DNA from: Xanthomonas cassavae CFBP 4642
Lineage (GTDB): Bacteria; Pseudomonadota; Gammaproteobacteria; Xanthomonadales; Xanthomonadaceae
Assembly: GCF_000454545.1 (NCBI RefSeq)
Contig: NZ_CM002139.1
Span: forward strand, 1,705,701-1,735,481
DNA length: 29,781 bases
Direction of reading: 5' to 3'
The position numbers were made by a program, and so were the translations under genes. The notes below the pieces were generated by a model. It was not told the DNA's origin. It did no database searches and saw only the letters and a list, made by a program, of their open reading frames with translations. Positions 17,200 to 25,434 of this stretch are shown here, piece after piece (the first letter of the stretch is position 1; each line of letters opens with the position of its first letter).

Positions 17200-17381
17200 G
17201 GCTCAATGTGCAGCGCTTGTCGGTGTTCCAGCGGGCGGTGAGGGCATCGCCGTCGGCCTTGTCGCGGTAACTCTGCCGGCGCGGCCATCGCGCTCGACCT
17301 GCAGACCAGCAGGGGTTGCTCGGGGGTGCCCGCCCAGGCACGTTGAGCGGAGGCTTGCCCCGCCGCGACGGCAGGGCCGAC
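17200..17381 (-). pseudogene. Possible remnant of an exported protein gene, frameshifted
   Basis: On the minus strand, pieces with strongly G/C-ending codons follow one another in different frames. GPAVAAGQASAQRAWAGTPE resembles the end of a signal peptide. Next come QPLLV, then LQVERDGRAG one frame away, then SYRDKADGDALTARWNTDKR in another. None of the frames is open throughout. I do not recognise the family. This could be chance, but the codon pattern is like that of the real genes nearby. Confidence 0.35.
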
Positions 17382-17777
17382 GCATTGCCTGGGTGGCTGT
17401 TCGAGCGAGGGCGCTCGCGATTACGCCGGGGATGGGGCTGGGCGTTCCCGCGTCAACGGCGACGTGCGGGGAGGGTCAAGCTCGTGGTAGGGGTGTGAGT
17501 CACCAGGATGGTCGGGAATCAGTACGTGGAGGGTTCGCGAGTGCATCCCGGAACAGCACTGCAGCGAAGATCCTGCAGAGTTCAGAAGCTCAAGCGGGAG
17601 CCGCTGTCTTCACGCCCGGTGCGCGCTGTCAGACGTGAACCGATGTCGTTGTGCGAGTGCGTCATTGCATGCTTGATGGAGCGCATGCGCCGCCGGTATC
17701 AGTGGAGCAACTGGGCTTTACCGACATTCGCGACCAGCGTCCGCACTCAAGTCCCCATCGGTAACGAAGGGGCCATG

Positions 17778-18965
17778 TCAGGGCGTATCGTTGAACGACA
17801 GCACCATGCCCGGCTTGAGGACGGCGCGCTTGTCCAGGCCATTGCTGGCGAGCAGAGTGGCGACAGTGATGCCGTAGCGGCGTGCGATGGCCCAGGCCGA
17901 TTCGCCATTGCGGACGGTGTGGGTCCTGGCAGGCACATTGGAGGATTTGGCAGTCGCGATACTGGCCACTGTTGCTGCCGTTGCGCTGGTGTCGGCGTCC
18001 GTATCGGTCGTCGGGGACGCGGTGGCGACAACTGCACCGCCGGACCCAGGCTGCGCCGGTGCAATGGGCGCAAGCACGTGCACACCCTTGGGCGCGGCAC
18101 GTGCGCTTGCCACGGCGGGATTGAGGCGGGCCAGCAGCTGCGGTTCGATCGCGCGTTGCCCGGCCCAGGCGTTGAGGCTGGTGCCGGCAGGCAGCGCGTG
18201 TTCGGTCAGGACCGGAACCTGGCGGTCCAGGGACGTCAACAGATTGCCCTGCTGCTGCGCATGATCGAGGACGCAGGCCAGCGCGTGCAGTTTTTCGACG
18301 TACTCGTAGGTGACCTTGGACATGCCCGGCAATTCAGATGGACGCGCGTTCTGGGCGTTCATCCCGGCGCTGCGCATCGCCTGCAACACCCGGTACTCGC
18401 CGGCGTTGTAGGCCATCAGTGCCAGGCGCCAGTCGCCGCCGAACATGCCGTACAGCGTCTTGAGGTAGCGCACCGCTGCCGTGGTGGAATCCACCGCCGA
18501 CAGGCGGCCGTCGTATTGCGCGCCGACCGGAACATGGTGGTTGCGGGCCGTGGTGGCGATGAATTGCCAGAGTCCGGCCGGGCCGCTGCCGTTGCGCGCG
18601 CCGGGGCGGTAGCCACTCTCGACGAACGGGATCAGCGCAAATTCTGTGGGCATGTCGGCGGCACGCAACTCGTCCACGACATAGCCGAACAACGGCAAGA
18701 CATCCTGTGCGTCGTCGGCCAAGCGCGCGGGCGCACGCGAGAAATGCTGTTCCCAACGGGTGTCGCTATGTTCGCTGTCGCAGCCGGGATCGGCGCGGCC
18801 TTCCAGAAACGACGAAAAGATCTCGCGCCCGTTCCGCATGCTGGGCGCGCTGGTCGAGATAGGGGAACTCTCGGCCGATGTCGGGCGACCGGCATCGGTG
18901 GACGCTGCAGCCGCCGGCGCGGTGGCCGCACAGGCGGCCAGCACTGCCAAAACAAGGCGCCTCAT
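17778..18965 (-). CDS. mltD: Membrane-bound lytic murein transglycosylase D (MltD-like) with LysM
   Basis: Predicted 395-residue periplasmic enzyme that cleaves the MurNAc-GlcNAc bond of peptidoglycan. Signal sequence at 1-22 (MRRLVLAVLAACAATAPAAAAS). The family 1 SLT domain holds the catalytic Glu116 in IPFVESGYRPGA, followed by GPAGLWQFI and MAYNAGEYRVLQAM. One clear LysM peptidoglycan-binding module is at the C-terminus (HTVRNGESAWAIARRYGITV), with a degenerate one before it. The Cys is not placed as a typical lipobox, unlike E. coli MltD. Its start overlaps the gloB stop (ATGA), as part of the conserved gloB-mltD pair. Confidence 0.92.
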   Translation of the reverse strand: MRRLVLAVLAACAATAPAAAASTDAGRPTSAESSPISTSAPSMRNGREIFSSFLEGRADPGCDSEHSDTRWEQHFSRAPARLADDAQDVLPLFGYVVDELRAADMPTEFALIPFVESGYRPGARNGSGPAGLWQFIATTARNHHVPVGAQYDGRLSAVDSTTAAVRYLKTLYGMFGGDWRLALMAYNAGEYRVLQAMRSAGMNAQNARPSELPGMSKVTYEYVEKLHALACVLDHAQQQGNLLTSLDRQVPVLTEHALPAGTSLNAWAGQRAIEPQLLARLNPAVASARAAPKGVHVLAPIAPAQPGSGGAVVATASPTTDTDADTSATAATVASIATAKSSNVPARTHTVRNGESAWAIARRYGITVATLLASNGLDKRAVLKPGMVLSFNDTP

Positions 18966-19729
18966 GCGCGAAATTCGTCTTTCCAGCGCCGAAGTTCAGC
19001 GAAAACGTCTACTTCGGAGAAAGCTGCGCCGGCTGCGCGTGGTGCTACCGCGGAGCGGATTTCAAAACTGCTGGTACGTAAGAACGGATTGGTGGCCAGT
19101 TCACTCTTGAGCGAAATCGGCAGGGTAGGACGGGCTGCTTGACGCATGGCCTGGGCTTCCTGTTGACGGCGCTGCAAGGCAGCGTTGGTGGGATCGACGT
19201 GCAGCGCAAAGGCCGCGTTGGCCAGGGTGTATTCATGGCCACAACACACAAGCGTTTCGCCGGGCAATCGGGCCAGGCGCTGCAACGAGTCGAACATCTG
19301 CGGAGCGGTACCTTCGAACATGCGTCCACAGCCTAGGCTGAACAGGGTATCACCACTGAACAGGTGGCTGTCGGTCACGAAGGCGATATGGCTACGGGTG
19401 TGGCCGGGAACCTCCAGCACCTCGAATGCAGTTCCGAGCAGACGCAAGCGCTCGCCCTGGCCCACCTGGCGGGCGGTTGCAGGGATGCGCTCGTCGGCGG
19501 GCCCGAAAAACTCCAACTGCGGCCAACGCGCCTGCAGCGCCGCAACGCCACCGATATGGTCGGCATGGTGGTGGGTCAATAGGACAGCGCTCGGGACCCA
19601 TCCGCCGCCTTCTGCGGCGGCAATCACCGGCTCGGCCTGCCCTGGATCGACCACGATGGCACGGCCATCGGCGGAGACCAATGCCCAGATGTAGTTGTCG
19701 TCGAATGCGGGCAGGGCGATCAGTCGCAT
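18962..19729 (-). CDS. gloB: Hydroxyacylglutathione hydrolase (glyoxalase II)
   Basis: Predicted 255-residue cytoplasmic metallo-hydrolase that releases D-lactate and glutathione from S-lactoylglutathione, completing methylglyoxal detoxification. The binuclear metal motif THHHADH is at 52-58 (His53, His55, Asp57, His58), with GHTRSHIAF, FSGDTLFSLGCGRMFEG and CGHEYT in the family order. The start MRLIALPAF at 19729 is conserved in GloB; an upstream ATG at 19768 would overlap the divergent gene. Divergent from the methyltransferase with only 12 bases between start codons. The arrangement mltD-gloB / yafS-rnhA-dnaQ is the same as in E. coli. Confidence 0.95.
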   Translation of the reverse strand: MRLIALPAFDDNYIWALVSADGRAIVVDPGQAEPVIAAAEGGGWVPSAVLLTHHHADHIGGVAALQARWPQLEFFGPADERIPATARQVGQGERLRLLGTAFEVLEVPGHTRSHIAFVTDSHLFSGDTLFSLGCGRMFEGTAPQMFDSLQRLARLPGETLVCCGHEYTLANAAFALHVDPTNAALQRRQQEAQAMRQAARPTLPISLKSELATNPFLRTSSFEIRSAVAPRAAGAAFSEVDVFAELRRWKDEFRA

Positions 19730-19741
19730 AGAATTGGGACC

Positions 19742-20398
19742 ATGCCTGCCACGCCATTCTCCCGTCAAGCTGGTGTCTCAACCTGGTTTGATACGGGGGC
19801 GGGGCGCAGCCTGCTGCAACTGGAGCGCCGACTGGCGTTAGAGGCGCTGCAGGCGCGTCCATCTCAACCCTGGCTGTGGGTCACGCCCAGCGGCGATATG
19901 CCGCCGCGCGAGCGCTTGCAGGGCCGTGGCCTGCGCCTGTTTCGCAATGCCGGACGTTTTGCCGGCGATGCCCGCTGTGCGATGCCGTTTCCGCTACCGA
20001 CCGAGAGCCTGCAGGCCATCGTGGTGCAGCATGCCGTGGTTGGCGGGGCGGCGGATTTTCTGGCTGAGTGCGAGCGCCTGTTGATGCCGGGTGGCCGGCT
20101 GTGGCTGTTCACGCTCAACCCGTTGAGCCCTTACCGCGTCCATTGGGCGCGTCGCGGCCCGGTGGCGCTACGCCCGGATCGCTGGCGTGTGCTCGCGCAG
20201 CGCGCCGGCCTGCAGACCGTGGAGACGGAGCGCTATCTTGGGCCGATCTGGCGTGTCGGGCGTGGCTCGTCCGATCCCGGTCGCGCGCCCTGGCGCGCGG
20301 TGTATCTGCTCGAAGTGGAAAAGCGCGCCTGCGCACCGATCGCGCCGACCCCGATTGCGCTGCCTTCGCGCTGGCCGCAGCCGGTGGCCACGATTTGA
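19742..20398 (+). CDS. Class I SAM-dependent methyltransferase family protein (YafS-like)
   Basis: Predicted 218-residue protein. The Rossmann methyltransferase core is recognisable from its late half: MPFPLPTESLQAIVVQHAV, then LAECERLLMPGGRLWLFTLNPLSP, the typical post-motif strand. The glycine-rich SAM motif is poorly conserved at the N-terminus, so catalytic activity is uncertain. The substrate is unknown. Its position between gloB and rnhA matches the E. coli methyltransferase-like gene yafS. The start is the first ATG; it lies 12 bases from the divergent gloB start. Confidence 0.75.
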   Translation: MPATPFSRQAGVSTWFDTGAGRSLLQLERRLALEALQARPSQPWLWVTPSGDMPPRERLQGRGLRLFRNAGRFAGDARCAMPFPLPTESLQAIVVQHAVVGGAADFLAECERLLMPGGRLWLFTLNPLSPYRVHWARRGPVALRPDRWRVLAQRAGLQTVETERYLGPIWRVGRGSSDPGRAPWRAVYLLEVEKRACAPIAPTPIALPSRWPQPVATI

Positions 20399-20428
20399 CC
20401 CCTAGTTACGTTGCAACCCTGGAAACTG

Positions 20429-20881
20429 ATGAAATCCATTGAAGTGCATACCGACGGCTCCTGCCTCGGCAATCCCGGTCCGGGCGGTTGGGCGGCGCTG
20501 CTGCGCTACAACGGTCGCGAGAAGGAACTGGCCGGTGGCGAAGCGGTGTCCACCAACAACCGCATGGAGCTGATGGCCGCGATCATGGCGCTGGAAACGC
20601 TGACCGAGCCGTGCCAGATCGTTCTGCATACCGACTCGCAATACGTGCGACAGGGCATCACCGAGTGGATGTCCGGCTGGGTGCGGCGTGGATGGAAGAC
20701 TGCGGGCGGTGATCCGGTCAAAAACCGCGAACTGTGGGAGCGACTGCATGCGGCCACGCAGCGGCACAGCATCGATTGGCGCTGGGTCAAAGGCCACAAT
20801 GGCGACCCGGACAACGAACGCGTCGACGTGCTCGCCCGCAATCAGGCCATTGCCCAGCGCAGTGGCAGCGCAACCGCGTAA
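20429..20881 (+). CDS. rnhA: Ribonuclease HI
   Basis: Predicted 150-residue nuclease that removes the RNA strand of RNA-DNA hybrids, including primers and R-loops. The catalytic set is complete: Asp9 (HTDGSC), Glu47 (RMELMA), Asp69 (HTDSQY), His123 (KGHNGD) and Asp133. The basic handle is present ([16 protein letters not shown]). Start at 20429 ([10 protein letters not shown]), not the in-frame codon at 20411. Followed 9 bases later by dnaQ; the two are probably one operon here, whereas in E. coli they are divergent. Confidence 0.97.
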   Translation: MKSIEVHTDGSCLGNPGPGGWAALLRYNGREKELAGGEAVSTNNRMELMAAIMALETLTEPCQIVLHTDSQYVRQGITEWMSGWVRRGWKTAGGDPVKNRELWERLHAATQRHSIDWRWVKGHNGDPDNERVDVLARNQAIAQRSGSATA

Positions 20882-20890
20882 GAGGATTCA

Positions 20891-21625
20891 ATGCGTCAGA
20901 TCATTCTCGATACAGAAACCACCGGCCTGGAATGGCGCAAGGGCAATCGCGTCGTGGAAATCGGTGCGGTGGAGCTGCTGGAGCGGCGCCCGAGCGGCAA
21001 CAATTTCCATCGCTACCTGAAACCCGATTGCGACTTCGAACCCGGCGCGCAGGAAGTGACCGGGTTGACCCTGGAATTTTTGGCCGACAAGCCGCTGTTT
21101 GCCGATGTGGTGGAGGAATTTCTCGCCTATATCGACGGCGCGGAGCTGATCATCCACAACGCTGCATTCGACCTGGGCTTCCTCGACAACGAACTGGCGC
21201 TGCTGGGCGACGGCTACGGCCGCATCATCGACCGCGCCACCGTGGTCGACACCTTGATGATGGCGCGCGAGCGTTATCCGGGGCAGCGCAATTCGCTGGA
21301 TGCCTTGTGCAAGCGGCTGGGCGTGGACAATTCGCACCGTCAGTTGCACGGCGCCTTGCTCGATGCGCAGATCCTGGCCGATGTGTACATCGCGTTGACC
21401 TCCGGGCAGGAAGAGATCGGCTTCGCCAGCGCCGATGCCGGCCAGCATGCCAGCGATGGCGGCAATGCGATCACCTTCGACCCGGCGTTGCTGTTGCCGC
21501 GCCCGCGCGTGGCGGTGACTGCCTCCGAGGCGCAGGCGCATGAGGCGCGTCTGGCGCAGCTGCGCAAGAAGGCCGGGCGTGCGCTATGGGATCGGCCGGT
21601 CGAAGAGGTTGCGGCCGCCGGCTAG
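20891..21625 (+). CDS. dnaQ: DNA polymerase III epsilon subunit (3'-5' proofreading exonuclease)
   Basis: Predicted 244 residues. DEDDh exonuclease residues are seen: Asp7 and Glu9 (LDTETTG), Asp94 (NAAFDLGFL), His153 and Asp158 (HRQLHGALLDAQ). The C-terminal tail AHEARLAQLRKKAGRALW matches the polymerase alpha-binding segment of E. coli epsilon (HEARLKIVQKKGGSCLW). That tail marks it as the replicative subunit and not a general exonuclease. Ends the methyltransferase-rnhA-dnaQ run. AAGAGG precedes the ATG. Confidence 0.97.
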   Translation: MRQIILDTETTGLEWRKGNRVVEIGAVELLERRPSGNNFHRYLKPDCDFEPGAQEVTGLTLEFLADKPLFADVVEEFLAYIDGAELIIHNAAFDLGFLDNELALLGDGYGRIIDRATVVDTLMMARERYPGQRNSLDALCKRLGVDNSHRQLHGALLDAQILADVYIALTSGQEEIGFASADAGQHASDGGNAITFDPALLLPRPRVAVTASEAQAHEARLAQLRKKAGRALWDRPVEEVAAAG

Positions 21626-21756
21626 GCGACGATAAGCAATAGGCGAGTGGCGGGGGATGTCGTCGGGCGTAGCTCGCCCAGCCGCTCTCCATGCACCTCG
21701 CGCGGATCAAGCTGCAACGCGGCTGTCGACGTGCTCGGGCAGCGCGAAGCGCGCCT

Positions 21757-22461
21757 TTAGTAGCTGCGCACCAGGATGGCGGTGATGTTGTCCGAGCCGC
21801 CGCCATCCAGCGCTGCGGCAACCAGGCATTCCACGCACTCCTGCGCGCTGCAATCGGCCTGCGACAGCGTTGCCGCGATCGCGGCATCGTCCACTTCCTC
21901 GGTCAGCCCGTCGCTGCACAGCAACAGTTGCATGCCGGATTTGAGTTCGCCCTGCATGGTGGCGACGTTGAGATGCGCCGGGTCGGTCACGCCCAGCGCC
22001 TGGGTCACCACGTTGCGATGCGGATGCGCACGCGCCTGCTCGCTGGTGAGCGTGCCCTGGGCGATGAGTTCCTGCACATAACTGTGGTCCTGGCTCAGCT
22101 GGGCCAGGCGTCCGTCGCGCCAGAGATACGCGCGGCTGTCGCCGACCCAGGCCACTTCGAAGCGCTGGCCCAGCACGCGTGCGGCGACCACGGTGGTGCC
22201 CATCGGCAAGGTGTCGTTGCAGCGGCGCGAGGTCTTGATGATTTCCTCGTCGGCAATGCGGATGGCCTGTGCCAGCAGGGTGCCGGCGCGCACTTCGCGC
22301 ACGATGGTTTCGCGTGCCAGTGCGCTGGCGACCTCGCCGCAGGCGTGCCCCCCCATGCCATCGGCCACCAGCCACAACCCCAGTTCGCTGTCGCCGTAGT
22401 AGGTGTCCTCGTTGAGGTCACGGCGCAGGCCAACATGGGTAAGGTGTCCGAATTCGAGCAT
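21757..22461 (-). CDS. PP2C-family serine/threonine protein phosphatase
   Basis: Predicted 234-residue metal-dependent phosphatase. The motifs are in order: RRDLNED (Asp19), VADGMGGHA (Asp34), GTTVVAA, WVGDSRAYL, SQDHSYVQELI, LLLCSDGLTEEV and GGSDNITAIL. All the aspartates needed for the two metals appear present. The length matches stand-alone bacterial PP2C proteins (Stp1/PrpC type). The start at 22461 (MLEFGHLTHVG) is where family similarity begins; an ATG at 22875 would run through the tRNA-Ser gene and is rejected. No partner kinase is adjacent. A GCGCG/CGCGC hairpin lies just past the stop. Confidence 0.93.
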   Translation of the reverse strand: MLEFGHLTHVGLRRDLNEDTYYGDSELGLWLVADGMGGHACGEVASALARETIVREVRAGTLLAQAIRIADEEIIKTSRRCNDTLPMGTTVVAARVLGQRFEVAWVGDSRAYLWRDGRLAQLSQDHSYVQELIAQGTLTSEQARAHPHRNVVTQALGVTDPAHLNVATMQGELKSGMQLLLCSDGLTEEVDDAAIAATLSQADCSAQECVECLVAAALDGGGSDNITAILVRSY

Positions 22462-22657
22462 GGGGCCGGGTCGCCAGGGAGAAGGTGCGCCACCATCATC
22501 GCGGCCCGACCGGCCAGCAGCAACACGCGGCCGGCGAACGGCGCAGTGCCTGTTCACGCCCGGCCGGTGAAGGGGCCACCTGGCACCGGCCCGGGCCGCT
22601 TGTGGCCGGGGCCGTGTGCCCGTATGATGCACGGCCCCAGGACACTGGGGACCATCT

Positions 22658-22748
22658 GGAGAGGTGGCAGAGCGGTTGAATGTACCTGACTCGAAATCAG
22701 GCAGGCGTTTATAGCGCCTCGGGGGTTCGAATCCCCCCCTCTCCGCCA
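22658..22748 (+). tRNA. tRNA-Ser (CGA)
   Basis: A 91-nt class II tRNA with acceptor GGAGAGG/CCTCTCC, anticodon loop CTCGAAA giving CGA, a long variable arm, T-loop GTTCGAATC, and encoded CCA. A broken copy of its 3' end lies 160 bases downstream. Confidence 0.97.
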
Positions 22749-22810
22749 AATTGAGGTGAGCAGGTGTGCCAGTGCCGCGTGAGTTTCGCCGGCGGCATTG
22801 GGGGGATGAG

Positions 22811-22907
22811 ACGCCCCGGGTTCGACAGGCAGCGCAGCTGCCTGCACGGCGAAGCCGCCCGCAGGGCGAAGGCACGTAGTGCCGAGTGAATCACCCCCCT
22901 CTCCGCC
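22811..22907 (+). repeat. Broken copy of tRNA-Ser 3' end holding a string of C(GNA)G triloop hairpins
   Basis: The left piece ends GGGTTCGA at 22825 and the right piece resumes GAATC-A-CCCCCCTCTCCGCCA at 22888-22907. Together they resemble the T-arm, acceptor and CCA of tRNA-Ser with about 62 bases inserted in the T-loop. The insert has four successive perfect hairpins: CAGGCAGC-GCA-GCTGCCTG (22826-22844), CGGC-GAA-GCCG (22847-22857), CGCCC-GCA-GGGCG (22856-22868) and GGCAC-GTA-GTGCC (22871-22883). Every loop is a GNA triplet closed by C and G. Stems 2 and 3 share two bases. Confidence 0.7.
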
Positions 22908-23007
22908 AGATTCGCATCAGCCCCCGCAAGGGGGCTTTTGTTTATGTGTGGCCATCGCTGCCTGCGGCGATGACTACAATCCGCTCGATTCCCGTTGGAG
23001 GCCTGTC

Positions 23008-23412
23008 ATGTCCGAGATCCTGGTGCCCGTGTCCTTTGGTGAACTGCTCGACAAGATCGCGATCCTGCAGATCAAGTCCGAGCGCATGCGCGATGTGGCC
23101 AAGCTGGCCAATGTGCGCAATGAGCTGTCTGCGCTGGAAACCAGCTGGATGGCGCACCCGGCCGCCGGCCACGACATCGTGCGTCTGCGTGCCGAACTGA
23201 AGGCCGTCAACGAGCGGCTGTGGGTGATCGAGGACGACATCCGGCTCAAGGAGCAGGCGCAGGCCTTCGACGACAGCTTCGTGCAGCTCGCGCGCAGCGT
23301 ATATATCGAAAACGACGAGCGTGCGCGGATCAAGAAGCAGATCAACCTGGCGCTGGGCTCGTCGTACGTGGAAGAGAAGTCCTACCAGGACTATCGCGCC
23401 AGCAAGGCCTGA
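23008..23412 (+). CDS. DUF6165 family protein
   Basis: Predicted 134-residue soluble, highly helical protein of unknown function. It starts MSEILVPVSFGELLDKIAIL and is rich in charged helices (KSERMRDVAKLANVRNELSA, then RLRAELKAVNERLWVIEDDI), suggesting a coiled coil or helical bundle. I recall this family next to lipopolysaccharide and glycosyltransferase genes in Xanthomonas, and here it precedes a family 9 glycosyltransferase, so an envelope-sugar role is possible but unproven. GGAGG lies 7 bases before the ATG. Confidence 0.8.
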   Translation: MSEILVPVSFGELLDKIAILQIKSERMRDVAKLANVRNELSALETSWMAHPAAGHDIVRLRAELKAVNERLWVIEDDIRLKEQAQAFDDSFVQLARSVYIENDERARIKKQINLALGSSYVEEKSYQDYRASKA

Positions 23413-23427
23413 GGGCCTGGTCCGGCT

Positions 23428-23455
23428 GATCGCGCCGCCGTGGGTTGGCGCGATC
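23428..23455 (+). terminator. Hairpin after the DUF6165 gene
   Basis: A perfect 9-bp stem GATCGCGCC / GGCGCGATC with a 10-base loop, 15 bases past the stop. No T-run follows. Confidence 0.55.
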
Positions 23456-23614
23456 GATCCACGCAGAGGGGGATTGCAACATGGCGCGGCGCATGCCTGC
23501 GGCTGTGCCTCAGGGCCGATTGCCAGCGTTCGCGCGTGGTGCCGGTGCGCAAAGCGGCAGAACGCAGGCATTGCCTGGCCTGCAGCCTTGGCGCCTACAG
23601 GCGCGCATTGCCTT

Positions 23615-24664
23615 CTAGCCGGGATGATCGGCGCGGTAGCGTTCGAAGGCGGTAATCGCGTCCTCGACGGTGATCAGCGCCATCACGTCATCGAACTCGA
23701 TCTTGGTGCCCCAGCGCAGCTGGTCGGCCGGCGTGTGCAGGTACTTGCGCGCAGCCGCGTCGTAGCGGTCCACGCAATAGCGCACATCCGAATACGGCCC
23801 GCTGCGCCGCGGATTGCTGGCCGCATGCAGTCCCAGCACCTTGGTGCCCATCGCATTGGCGATGTGCATCGGCCCCGAATCCGGCGTGACCACCAGATCC
23901 GCGCGGGCGAGCAGGGCGGGCAGCTGCTTGAGCGTGTCCTTGCCGACCAGGTCCAGCACCGGCGTGCGCGCGTCGGCGATGATGGCATCGGCGGTACTGC
24001 GCTCCAGATCGCTGCGGCCGCCGCACAGGACGACGCGCCAGCCCTGCGCGGCCGCATGGTCGGCCAGGGCGGCATGCCGGTCCGGGTACCAGTTGCGCCG
24101 TGCGTGGCTGGAGCAGGGCGAGATCATCAGCACCGGGCGACCATCGTCCTGCCACTGCGCCTGCGCCCAGGCATGTGCGTCCTCGGGCACCGGCAGATCC
24201 CAGCACACCTGATTCTGGCGCAGGCCCAGCGGCTCGGCGAAGCTGCCGATGGCGTCGAGTACGTGGATGCCGGGGCGGTCGGCGATGCGTTCGTTGACGA
24301 ACAGGCCGTGCAGGTCCCTGGAGCGGCTGCGGTCGTAGCCGATGCGCCGGCGCGCCGGCACGAAGGCCGAGAGCACGTTCGCGCGCAACGCCACCTGCAT
24401 CTGCAGCAGGGCATCGAAGCGACCCAGCGGCGCCAGCTGCTGGCGCAACGCGCGCATGCCGGCCACGCCGCTGCGTTTGTCGTAAGCGTGGAAATGCACG
24501 CCGGGCAGGCCGTCGAGCAACTTCAGCCCGGCCTTGTCGATGATCCAGTGCAGCGCTGTCTGCGGGAAGCCCGCCTGCAGCGTGCGCACCAGCGGCACCA
24601 CGTGGGTGACGTCGCCCAGGGCGGACAGACGCAGCAGACACAGCGATGCAGGCGTTACAGCCAT
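23615..24664 (-). CDS. Glycosyltransferase family 9 protein (heptosyltransferase-like)
   Basis: Predicted 349-residue GT-B enzyme of the ADP-heptose:LPS heptosyltransferase family, acting at the cytoplasmic face of the inner membrane on lipid A-core. N-terminal LCLLRLSALGDVTHVVPLV is the acceptor-side signature. SPCSSHARRNWY begins the nucleotide-sugar domain and DSGPMHIANAMGTKVLGLHA is the C-terminal donor-binding signature. It may be a WaaC- or WaaF-type enzyme or a xanthomonad core-specific transferase. Divergent from kdkA with only 20 bases between start codons. Kdo kinase next door supports a core-oligosaccharide role, since Kdo phosphate precedes heptose addition in such organisms. Confidence 0.9.
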   Translation of the reverse strand: MAVTPASLCLLRLSALGDVTHVVPLVRTLQAGFPQTALHWIIDKAGLKLLDGLPGVHFHAYDKRSGVAGMRALRQQLAPLGRFDALLQMQVALRANVLSAFVPARRRIGYDRSRSRDLHGLFVNERIADRPGIHVLDAIGSFAEPLGLRQNQVCWDLPVPEDAHAWAQAQWQDDGRPVLMISPCSSHARRNWYPDRHAALADHAAAQGWRVVLCGGRSDLERSTADAIIADARTPVLDLVGKDTLKQLPALLARADLVVTPDSGPMHIANAMGTKVLGLHAASNPRRSGPYSDVRYCVDRYDAAARKYLHTPADQLRWGTKIEFDDVMALITVEDAITAFERYRADHPG

Positions 24665-24684
24665 GGTGTTGTTAGACTCGATAG

Positions 24685-25434
24685 ATGGTTTCTTTCGACG
24701 CCACCGAAGCGCTGACGCCGTACCGCGAGGGCCGCGGCTATGGTGCCATTCTGTTCGACCGCGAACGGCTGCGGCAAGCTGAGGCCGGGTTGTTTTCGCC
24801 GCAGCGCTGGGGCGACAGGGCGCGGCCGGTCGACGAGGGCGGCCGCGGCGGGGCGTGGTTCGTGGATGCGCCGTTCGGTCGCAGCGTCCTGCGGCAATAC
24901 CTGCGTGGCGGCATAGCGGCGCGCGTGAGCCGCGATCAATACCTGTGGAAAGGCGCAGGACGCACGCGCAGTTTTGCCGAGTTCCGGTTGATGCGCGAGC
25001 TGATCAAGCGCAACCTGCCGGTACCGCGACCGCTGGCCGCCTGCTATCTGCGCGAAGGCCTGGGCTATCGCGCGGCGCTGTTGATGGAGCGGCTGGAAAA
25101 CGTGCGCTCGCTGGCCGATCACGCGCAGGTGGCGGGGCGCGGTGCGCCGTGGGAGGCCACCGGACAGCTGATCGCGCGCTTCCATCGCGCCGGGCTGGAT
25201 CACGCCGATCTCAATGCCCACAACATCCTGTTCGATGCCGGCGGACATGGCTGGTTGATCGATTTCGACCGAGGCGTGCTGCGCATCCCGGCCACGCGCT
25301 GGCGCGAGCGCAACCTCAAGCGACTGCATCGTTCGCTGCTGAAGCTGCGCGGTGACCGCAGCCGCGAGGATGTCGACAAGGACTACGAGCGCCTGCATCG
25401 CGCCTACGAACTGGCCTGGGGCCGGGGTTACTGA
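24685..25434 (+). CDS. kdkA: 3-deoxy-D-manno-octulosonic acid (Kdo) kinase
   Basis: Predicted 249-residue ATP-dependent kinase that phosphorylates Kdo of the LPS inner core, with a protein-kinase-like fold. The catalytic loop [11 protein letters not shown] gives Asp175 and the metal-binding IDFDRG gives Asp193. The N-terminus [16 protein letters not shown] and [19 protein letters not shown] are characteristic of KdkA. The length equals the family. Its stop overlaps the next gene's start as TGATG, so translation of the downstream MBL gene is probably coupled. Confidence 0.92.
   Translation: MVSFDATEALTPYREGRGYGAILFDRERLRQAEAGLFSPQRWGDRARPVDEGGRGGAWFVDAPFGRSVLRQYLRGGIAARVSRDQYLWKGAGRTRSFAEFRLMRELIKRNLPVPRPLAACYLREGLGYRAALLMERLENVRSLADHAQVAGRGAPWEATGQLIARFHRAGLDHADLNAHNILFDAGGHGWLIDFDRGVLRIPATRWRERNLKRLHRSLLKLRGDRSREDVDKDYERLHRAYELAWGRGY

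Larger units (their letters stand above)
17013..17777. other. Long intergenic stretch without an intact gene
   Basis: No open frame here has a recognisable protein. It holds a short tandem repeat at 17161-17184 and probable remains of a minus-strand gene at 17200-17381. The longer open frames on the plus strand are Arg/Ala/Gly-rich and look non-coding. Confidence 0.6.

Noticed and set aside
17096..17638. 180-codon plus-strand frame in the ppiD-mltD gap
   Set aside because: Low-complexity Arg/Ala/Gly sequence, no ribosome-binding site, and codon use unlike neighbours.
17508..19142. 544-codon plus-strand frame over mltD
   Set aside because: Opposite a complete MltD gene; Arg/Gly/Ala-rich without domain.
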